DNA of 10,815 nt from the NCBI GenBank assembly GCA_002067045.1, contig MVPZ01000087.1, forward strand, positions 1-10,815, in the 5' to 3' direction. A program made the translations under genes and the position numbers. Below the pieces are notes generated by a model. It did not search any database. It was not told where the DNA came from and was given only the letters and a program-made list of their open reading frames with translations. The stretch is from Methanomassiliicoccales archaeon PtaB.Bin134 (GTDB lineage Archaea > Thermoplasmatota > Thermoplasmata > Methanomassiliicoccales > UBA472). This document shows, in pieces, positions 5,866-10,815 of this stretch. The number at the start of each line of letters is the position of its first letter. Within the stretch, counting starts at the first letter, position 1.

Positions 5866-6876
5866 ATGCCCGAGGAGGTGGTGGGATGCCAGCACTGCGG
5901 CTCGCGCCGGGTGGTGCCCCGGGTGCTGGTCGGGGGCCCCATGGCCCAGCTGGACAACAAGGACGGGACCTACGTCTGCCTGGACTGCGGCCGGCAGCTG
6001 GTCCCCCTGGGCTTCGAGGGGGAGGGGGAGAGGCAGGACTTCGCCGCCCGCAGCGAGCCGGAGGAGAAGGGGTTCCTGCACATCCCGATCATTCCCGTGG
6101 ACACCTGGTCCCTGTTCTCCATACCCGTGCTGGACGTTCCCATCGTCCAGGCGGCCAAGGTGGTGGAGGTGGCCTGGAACGGAGACTGGGAGGTGCTCCC
6201 CGGCGGGGTGAGCTTCCAGGACTACTGGAGGGCCGTCGGTTCCGGCCGCTACGGGGCGGAGGAGGTCATGCTAATGGACCTGGCGGGCATGCAGCGCGCC
6301 CGGCCCAACTTCGAAGCCCTCAAGGCCATGATGAAACGGAAGTACTCGGTGTGGCTGGAGATGGGCGTCCGGGAGGTCCAGGACATATTCGACGCCTTCA
6401 CCCTGGGCTCCCAGCACGTCATGGTCGGGAGCCTGGCCTGCCGCTCCCGGGACCTGCTGGAGGAGATCATCGAGCTTTCGGACATGAGCGTGCCCCTGCT
6501 GTACTTCGACGGAAGGGTGCGCTGGGGCTCGGAGCGCCTGCCCTCGTCCCTGGACCGCTCGCTGGGGTTGCTTAGGGACCTGGACTTCGAGCGGGTGGCG
6601 GTGCTGGACCTGCGCAGGCTCGGCTCCAAGGGCGGCTTCGACGCCGGACTGGTCGAAACCGCGCTGTCCGGGGAGATGGAGGTGCTGTTCGGCGGCGGGG
6701 TGCGCGAGGTGGACCTTCCGCAGCTGAGGGAGATGGGCGCGGCAGGCGGATTGATCGATCCCTACACCCCGGTGCTCCGGGACCTCATCGCCTCCGGGGA
6801 GGAGACCAGGGACGAACGTCCGCTGCCCGCGCCCGCCCCGAGGGACTCGCCGCGCCACTACGGGACGGACGCCTGA
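5866..6876 (+). CDS. Zinc-ribbon + HisA/HisF-related TIM-barrel fusion
   Basis: 336 residues. Residues 8-42 form a putative zinc ribbon, C8-x2-C11 and C38-x2-C41 (CQHCGS...CLDCG). Residues about 85-310 resemble the archaeal hisA/hisF-related family: IPVLD (86-90), VMLMDLAGM (134-142), MVGSL (186-190), VAVLDLRRLGS (244-254) and LFGGGVR (274-280), the last matching the phosphate-binding GG(I/V)R of HisA/HisF. Those barrels act on phosphorylated substrates in histidine synthesis, but this subfamily has no function known to me, and no other his gene is present. The C-terminal tail (from about 312) is charged and Pro-rich and likely disordered. The ATG at 5866 follows the upstream TGA by one base (TGAGATG), which indicates translational coupling with the flavoprotein gene. 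Because the Cys pairs could instead bind Fe-S or zinc, the metal is open. The barrel call is good; the role is unknown. Confidence 0.8.
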   Translation: MPEEVVGCQHCGSRRVVPRVLVGGPMAQLDNKDGTYVCLDCGRQLVPLGFEGEGERQDFAARSEPEEKGFLHIPIIPVDTWSLFSIPVLDVPIVQAAKVVEVAWNGDWEVLPGGVSFQDYWRAVGSGRYGAEEVMLMDLAGMQRARPNFEALKAMMKRKYSVWLEMGVREVQDIFDAFTLGSQHVMVGSLACRSRDLLEEIIELSDMSVPLLYFDGRVRWGSERLPSSLDRSLGLLRDLDFERVAVLDLRRLGSKGGFDAGLVETALSGEMEVLFGGGVREVDLPQLREMGAAGGLIDPYTPVLRDLIASGEETRDERPLPAPAPRDSPRHYGTDA

Positions 6877-6924
6877 ATCGGCATGTTGATATGGACATAC
6901 ATTTCTTAATGGGACGGGTGCCCC

Positions 6925-7677
6925 ATGGAGCTCTGGGAGTTGGCCATTGTCCTGGTGGCGGCCATCGCGCCGTCCCTGATATACCTGATCTGGATTAGGA
7001 ACTCGGAGACCTACAACCGCGAGCGCTGGAGGTACGTGCTCTCCGTGTACCTCTTCGGCATGGTGGTCTCGGTGCTGGGCGCGGTGCTGCTGGAGAGCCT
7101 GGCCATCGCCGCCCTCTACATCCCGGGCTCGGTCTTCTCGGAGGGATTCTGGTCCTTCGAGCCCTACGACCCCACCCTGGAGATAGTGTTCCTGTCGGTG
7201 GTGATCGCCCCCCTGGCCGAGGAATGGACCAAGGGCTGGGGGGTCATGGCCATAAGGAACAAGATCAGGGAGCCTGAGGACGGATTCATCTACGGGGCCG
7301 CGGCAGGACTGGGCTTCGCGGCCCTGGAGAACGTGCTGTACAACAGCACCGCCCTGGTGTCCGGGTTCGACGTGTTCATGGCCACGGCCCTGGTCAGGGC
7401 GATCTCATCCACCCTTCTGCACGCCTCGGCCACGGCCATATTCGGGTACGGCATCGCCCGCCGCTACCTCTTCGGAGCCAGGGGCATCAAGGCCAGCTCC
7501 CTGCCCTATTACCTGGCGGCGGTGCTGCTGCACGCGGTGTTCAACGGCTTCGCCGTGGCCGGCGAGGTGGTGGAGAGCGAGGCCGTGGCCCTCATTGGCC
7601 TGCTGGCCGCGTCCATCCTGGCCATAGGGACGTTCCTTTGGATGAGGCGCAGCGTGCGGACTATGGACAGCTGGTGA
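6925..7677 (+). CDS. PrsW-like intramembrane metalloprotease
   Basis: Integral membrane protein of 250 residues with about seven to eight hydrophobic helices. It belongs to the PrsW branch of the CPBP/ABI superfamily of membrane glutamic/metal proteases. The expected motifs are present: APLAEEWTKGW with E99, E100 and K103; GFIYGAAAGLGFAALENVLY with E135 and N136; RAISSTLLHA with H166; and LLHAVFNGFA with H203 and N207. In Bacillus, PrsW cleaves an anti-sigma factor. Archaea lack such sigma factors, so another membrane substrate, or a non-proteolytic role, must apply here. The start is the ATG at 6925 with GGGTG four bases upstream. It lies 48 bases after the HisAF-type gene and could be co-transcribed, though AT-rich sequence near 6886-6910 might give it a weak promoter. 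Its last 17 bases overlap the 3' end of the converging flavoprotein gene. Confidence 0.87.
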   Translation: MELWELAIVLVAAIAPSLIYLIWIRNSETYNRERWRYVLSVYLFGMVVSVLGAVLLESLAIAALYIPGSVFSEGFWSFEPYDPTLEIVFLSVVIAPLAEEWTKGWGVMAIRNKIREPEDGFIYGAAAGLGFAALENVLYNSTALVSGFDVFMATALVRAISSTLLHASATAIFGYGIARRYLFGARGIKASSLPYYLAAVLLHAVFNGFAVAGEVVESEAVALIGLLAASILAIGTFLWMRRSVRTMDSW

Positions 7678-8224
7678 GCGCCCTCCCCAGCTCCCGGGCC
7701 TGGGAGAGCAGGTCCGGGCGCTCCCGGGCGGCGGACGGGCCTTCCATCCCGGGGAAGGTCAGCGTCCGTTCCGGGTCCACGCCGATGCCGTACAGGAAGG
7801 CCCTGAGCTCCGAGGCGGCGTTGTCGAACCTGGCCCGGGGCTGCGCGGCGCAGAGGATGATTCCGCCCCTGGCCGGAGGGCGGGAAAGCTTCAGCACCTG
7901 CCTGCGGGCCCAAAGGGCCTGGCAGCGGTCCACCGCGACCTTGGTCTGGGCGCTCATCCCCGAGAAGTATATGGGGCTGGCCACAATGATGGCGTCCGCC
8001 TTTTCCAGCGCCCTGTACAGGTCCGCCATGTCGTCCGCGATCACGCACTCCCCGTCGGATAAGCAGGCCTCGCAGGCCCGGCATGGCGCGATGTCCATGA
8101 GGGCCAGGTCGAAGCGGAGCACCTCCGCGCCGCTATCCGCTCCCCCGGCGAGGGCCTCCGCCAGCAGCGTGTCGGAGTTCCCCCCGCGGCGGGGGGACCC
8201 GTTCAACCCCACCAGGATGGTCAT
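7661..8224 (-). CDS. Second iron-sulfur flavoprotein (Isf-like), coupled to a receiver gene
   Basis: 187-residue flavodoxin-fold protein. LVGLNGSPRRGGNSDTLL (4-21) is the FMN phosphate loop. PCRACEACLSDGEC (C48, C51, C54, C60; CX2CX2CX5C) is the Isf-type [4Fe-4S] motif with the same spacing as in the 5307-5864 protein. ASPIYFSGMSAQTKVAVDR (82-100) is the flavin-contact segment. The two proteins align through their first ~100 residues but differ clearly after that, so they are diverged paralogues and not a recent duplication. The ATG overlaps the stop of the receiver gene as ATGA, with GAGGA just before, so translation is coupled to the receiver. This is the only CDS in the window ending in TAG. 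In a pyrrolysine-using host, read-through would add 22 sense codons before TGA at 7592-7594, but the product already looks complete. The 3' end overlaps prsW by 17 bases. Confidence 0.9.
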   Translation of the reverse strand: MTILVGLNGSPRRGGNSDTLLAEALAGGADSGAEVLRFDLALMDIAPCRACEACLSDGECVIADDMADLYRALEKADAIIVASPIYFSGMSAQTKVAVDRCQALWARRQVLKLSRPPARGGIILCAAQPRARFDNAASELRAFLYGIGVDPERTLTFPGMEGPSAARERPDLLSQARELGRALTSCP

Positions 8225-8598
8225 TCCTCGAACGCCTCGCGGATGCGTCTGTGCAGGTTGCGGTAATATCCGAAGTCCTTGATCACGTAGTCGGAGGCCC
8301 CGGACTTTATGGCCTTGTAGCTTAGGTCGGCGTCGTCCATGGCGCTGACGAAGAGCACCAGGGAGTTGGGCTGGAACTCGCGGATGCGGGGAAGCAGGTC
8401 CATGCCGTTGGTGTCCGGCAGGGAATAATCGAGAAGGATGATGTCGAAGGGGCGGCGCTTGATCGCGGCCAGGCATTCTGCGCCTGTCAAGGCCACGGTG
8501 AGCTCGTACTCTTCCTCCGGAAGATGCTCCCGTGACAGCTCTATATGGTCGGCGTTGTCCTCGACCATGAGCACGGAGAGCCTTACCTTTCCGCCCAT
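8221..8598 (-). CDS. Stand-alone response-regulator receiver domain
   Basis: 125-residue CheY-like receiver that takes a phosphoryl group from a histidine kinase. Key residues are all present: acidic pair E13/D14 (LMVEDNADH), phospho-acceptor D57 (IILLDYSLPDTNG), switch S85 (LFVSAMDD), and K107 in DYVIKDF, followed by the last helix. There is no DNA-binding or enzymatic output domain, so signalling should go through protein contacts or onward phosphotransfer. The ATG at 8598 is chosen over an in-frame ATG at 8628. A textbook GGTGAT (8605-8610) lies six bases upstream, and the extra ten residues would be coded by promoter-like AT-rich sequence. It lies 42 bases after the large kinase and overlaps the flavoprotein gene by ATGA. 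The kinase upstream is its most likely partner. Confidence 0.94.
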   Translation of the reverse strand: MGGKVRLSVLMVEDNADHIELSREHLPEEEYELTVALTGAECLAAIKRRPFDIILLDYSLPDTNGMDLLPRIREFQPNSLVLFVSAMDDADLSYKAIKSGASDYVIKDFGYYRNLHRRIREAFEE

Positions 8599-8604
8599 AT
8601 TATT

Positions 8605-8637
8605 ATCACCTTGTTCATTATAATTCATAAATATAAA
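8605..8637 (-). promoter_or_regulatory. TATA box and GGTGAT RBS between kinase and receiver genes
   Basis: On the minus strand TTTATATTTA (8628-8637) is the best box-A match in the window, and GGTGAT at 8605-8610 is a near-perfect archaeal Shine-Dalgarno. A start about 25 bases after the box would give a leader of only about ten bases. This suggests that the receiver-flavoprotein pair can be transcribed apart from the kinase. The gap is only 42 bp, so read-through from the kinase is also expected. Confidence 0.55.
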
Positions 8638-8640
8638 ACC

Positions 8641-10815
8641 TTATCCCGCCTTAGGGAGCAAGAACACGAAGGTCGCCCCCTTGGTATGGTCGCCCTTCAC
8701 CCGGTCCTCCACCCACACCTTCCCGCGGTAGCGGTCCACCAGGGCCTTGACCACCGAGAGGCCCAGGCCGTGCGATTCGGCCGCCGTTCCCGTGTCCAGG
8801 TTCTCGAACCTCTGGAAGAGCAGCGGCTTCCGGTCATCCGGGACCCCCTTGCCCTGATCGCGCACCTCCACCCGCCAGTAGCTCTCCTCGCCCTCGCTCT
8901 CCGGGCGCACCACCACCTCCACCTTCTTCAGGTCCCCGTACTTCGCGGAGTTGTTGATGACGTTGAAGAAGGCGTCCCGGACCATAGCGTCGGCCAGCAC
9001 CAGGACCTCTCCCTCTGGGTACTGCAGCTCCATAGGAACATCTGAGTACAGGTTGGAGGACCTCATCTCCCGCACCACATCGTGCAGCAGCGGAATGATG
9101 TCCACCGGGACCAGTTTGGCATCGCCGTCGCTGTCCAGGATGTTCCACAGCTTGCGCACGTCGGTGATGAGGTTGGAGATGTTCTGCGACTGCGTCAGTG
9201 CCCCGCGGACGTACCGGCGCTGCCGCTCGTCCAGCTTGGGGTCCTTTATGAGCATCTCCAGGAAGCCGTGTATGGGAACGTTGTAATTGGCCACGTCATG
9301 GGTCAGCAGGATGTTGTAGACCTTCTGGGCGGCCACCTTGCTCTTGATGTCCTGGAAGCGCCCGGAGTTCTTCAGGGCCATGGCCGCGTGCAGGGAGAAC
9401 AGCTCTATGAGGCGGTACTCGTCCTGGGTGAAGGGGCGCCCGGGCACCTTCTCCAGGGTCATGACCCCCAGCATCTCGTCCCCGATCTTCAGGGGGACGC
9501 TGATCAGGGAGGAGGGCTCGTCCGGCGTACCGTCCACCTGCTTGGCCCTCTCGTCCAGGTCCGCGCGCTCCACCAGTTCGCCCTTTCCGGTGAGGGCCAC
9601 ATCCCCGGTGATCCCCTCGCCCACGTTGATCACCAGGGACCCGGGGTCCACCTGGTACTTGGTAAGGTAGGTCAGGGGCACCAGGCGGGTGCCGCCCCTG
9701 TCGAAGCCGTAGATTATGCAGTTCTCGCTCTGCACCAGCTCCTTGGACTTGCTGAGTATGATCTCCAGGACCTCGCGGTAGTCCAGGGTGCCGGAGACCA
9801 GCTTGGAGATTTCCAGGAGGGTCTGGAACTCCGCCACCGACCTCAGGTAATGCTGGTTCAATAGCGAGTAGAAGTAGATCATGGCCATCTGGTTGGAGAG
9901 CACCTGCAGGGCCAGCTTCCTGGTCTCCAGGTCCTCGATGGGGGCGTTCTTGCCGAAGAGGCCGGCGCCCACGTGCTCCCCGCGGAAGCGCAGGGGCATG
10001 CACACCAGGGAATGGAAGCCCAGTTCCGGCACTGCCGGGCAGCCGTCCGGGTGCAGGGCCGAGCAGGTGTAGCTCTCCCCCTTGGCCATGCGCTCCGCCA
10101 GGGTGAGGTCCCCAATCTGGGACCCGAACAGCTCCCGGGCCTTCTTGAAATCTATGCCCGAGCAGAACAGCTGCGGGCGCCCGTCCCAGCCGAGCAGGCG
10201 GATGACCGCGAAGTCCAGCCCCTCCCGGCCTATCAGGTTGTCCAGCTCGGACTGCAGGGTCTCCTGGGGGTTGGCCTGGGAGGTGAGGTCGGCCGAGGCC
10301 TCGGCCAGGAAGTGCAGCGAACGGCTCCCGGAGCTGTCCGTGGTTCCCTGGACCAGGGGCGGATCGGCCACCGCCAGCACCGCCTCCTTGCCCTCCACCA
10401 GGAACGGATGCAGGGACCAGGTCAGCCGCGCCGGGCGCCCGTTGACCCTCATCGGAAGGGTGATGAAGGAAGGGGGGTCCGGTTCCACCAGGGTCCTCAT
10501 GAGCCTGCCCACCTCCTCCTCATCGCCGTGCAGGATATGGGAGAGGGGTTTGCCCTCCAGGTAATGGCGGTCGGCCTGCAGGAAGCGCTGGCAGGGGGTG
10601 TTGGTCTTGCGGACCTCGCCCTCCCTGCCGTAGACCATGACCAGCAGGTCGTGGTCCTGCAGCACCTCCAGGACCATGTCCAGGTCCAGTTCCCTCCGCT
10701 CGTCACCGGCCAGGAAGCCGATCAGGCTGACCCCCACCACGGCATCCCTCTCCTTGACCGGGGTCATGGAGGAGGAGAAGGTGCTCTCCCCCAGGCAGAC
10801 TATGAAGCGCTCCCT
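8641..10815 (-). CDS. Cytosolic multi-sensor histidine kinase, PAS-GAF-GAF-HisKA-HATPase (partial, 5' end outside window)
   Basis: Large sensor kinase; 724 residues are visible and the frame stays open to the window edge. The Met codon at 10767 is therefore probably internal: the 16 codons before it read like the end of another sensor (PAS-type) domain. Counting from that Met: a PAS-like domain at about 28-135; a GAF domain at about 150-300 (LLGWDGRPQLFCSG, LVCMPLRFRGEHVGAGLFG); a second GAF at about 312-468 (VGEGITGDVALTGK, LISVPLKIGDEMLGVMTLE); a dimerisation helix with LLTHDVANYN, acceptor H490; and an ATPase domain with FFNVINNSAKYGD, DQGKGVPDD and SHGLGLSVVK. No membrane segment is visible, so it should sense cytosolic signals such as redox state, small ligands or cofactors. 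Several Cys in GAF1 (CSG, TCSALHPDGC, VCMP) could be redox or metal ligands; this is an inference. It heads an operon with the receiver and the iron-sulfur flavoprotein. Confidence 0.92.
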   Translation of the reverse strand, partial: RERFIVCLGESTFSSSMTPVKERDAVVGVSLIGFLAGDERRELDLDMVLEVLQDHDLLVMVYGREGEVRKTNTPCQRFLQADRHYLEGKPLSHILHGDEEEVGRLMRTLVEPDPPSFITLPMRVNGRPARLTWSLHPFLVEGKEAVLAVADPPLVQGTTDSSGSRSLHFLAEASADLTSQANPQETLQSELDNLIGREGLDFAVIRLLGWDGRPQLFCSGIDFKKARELFGSQIGDLTLAERMAKGESYTCSALHPDGCPAVPELGFHSLVCMPLRFRGEHVGAGLFGKNAPIEDLETRKLALQVLSNQMAMIYFYSLLNQHYLRSVAEFQTLLEISKLVSGTLDYREVLEIILSKSKELVQSENCIIYGFDRGGTRLVPLTYLTKYQVDPGSLVINVGEGITGDVALTGKGELVERADLDERAKQVDGTPDEPSSLISVPLKIGDEMLGVMTLEKVPGRPFTQDEYRLIELFSLHAAMALKNSGRFQDIKSKVAAQKVYNILLTHDVANYNVPIHGFLEMLIKDPKLDERQRRYVRGALTQSQNISNLITDVRKLWNILDSDGDAKLVPVDIIPLLHDVVREMRSSNLYSDVPMELQYPEGEVLVLADAMVRDAFFNVINNSAKYGDLKKVEVVVRPESEGEESYWRVEVRDQGKGVPDDRKPLLFQRFENLDTGTAAESHGLGLSVVKALVDRYRGKVWVEDRVKGDHTKGATFVFLLPKAG

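Noticed and set aside
5307..8224. The two flavoprotein genes as a recent inverted duplication flanking the 5866-7677 genes
   Set aside because: The proteins differ strongly outside the FMN loop and cluster motif, and no matching flanking nucleotide repeats are visible.
8951..10564. Plus-strand frames opposite the large kinase
   Set aside because: They are shadows of the kinase frame with no recognisable domain and no ribosome binding site.
8641..10767. Taking the Met codon at 10767 as the true start of the large kinase
   Set aside because: The frame is open for 16 more codons to the window edge and those residues read like the end of a sensor domain, so the gene most likely begins outside the window.

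Overview
This is a GC-rich window with archaeal signals: TATA-type boxes without bacterial -35/-10 pairs, GGTGA/GGAGG ribosome binding sites, and methanogen-type proteins (HdrA/MvhD, iron-sulfur flavoproteins, a HisA/HisF-related barrel, a MASE3 sensor kinase, HDxxN-type kinases). A GC-rich relative of the Methanomassiliicoccales or another Thermoplasmata/Euryarchaeota lineage fits best. That is an inference from gene content; no rRNA or other marker gene is present.

Layout. Positions 1-1137 (-) hold the 5' part of a heterodisulfide reductase A-like gene whose product joins the HdrA N-terminal domain, a two-cluster ferredoxin and an MvhD domain, but has no FAD/thioredoxin-reductase domain. 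Rubrerythrin follows at 1243-1827 (-), then a small helical protein of unknown function at 1968-2399 (+). The latter ends tail to tail with an RmlD-type reductase at 2402-3283 (-). A 141-bp gap carrying three dyads separates rmlD from a membrane-bound MASE3-PAS histidine kinase at 3425-5158 (+). Next come an iron-sulfur flavoprotein (5307-5864, +), a zinc-ribbon/HisAF-type barrel fusion one base behind it (5866-6876, +), and a PrsW-like membrane protease (6925-7677, +). Its 3' end overlaps a converging operon read on the other strand: a large cytosolic PAS-GAF-GAF histidine kinase (8641 to beyond 10815), a stand-alone receiver (8221-8598), and a second iron-sulfur flavoprotein (7661-8224) joined to the receiver by an ATGA overlap.

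How they may work together. Most genes concern redox chemistry or its sensing: Hdr-type electron transfer, peroxide reduction by rubrerythrin, two Isf-type flavoproteins, and two histidine kinases each lying just upstream of one flavoprotein. The kinase-receiver-flavoprotein operon is the most suggestive unit, because the receiver has no output domain and is translationally coupled to the flavoprotein. The flavin-less HdrA-MvhD fusion is the most unusual single protein. No tRNA, rRNA, CRISPR array, insertion sequence or phage gene was seen. All intergenic gaps are under 300 bp and are described through their regulatory-site entries.
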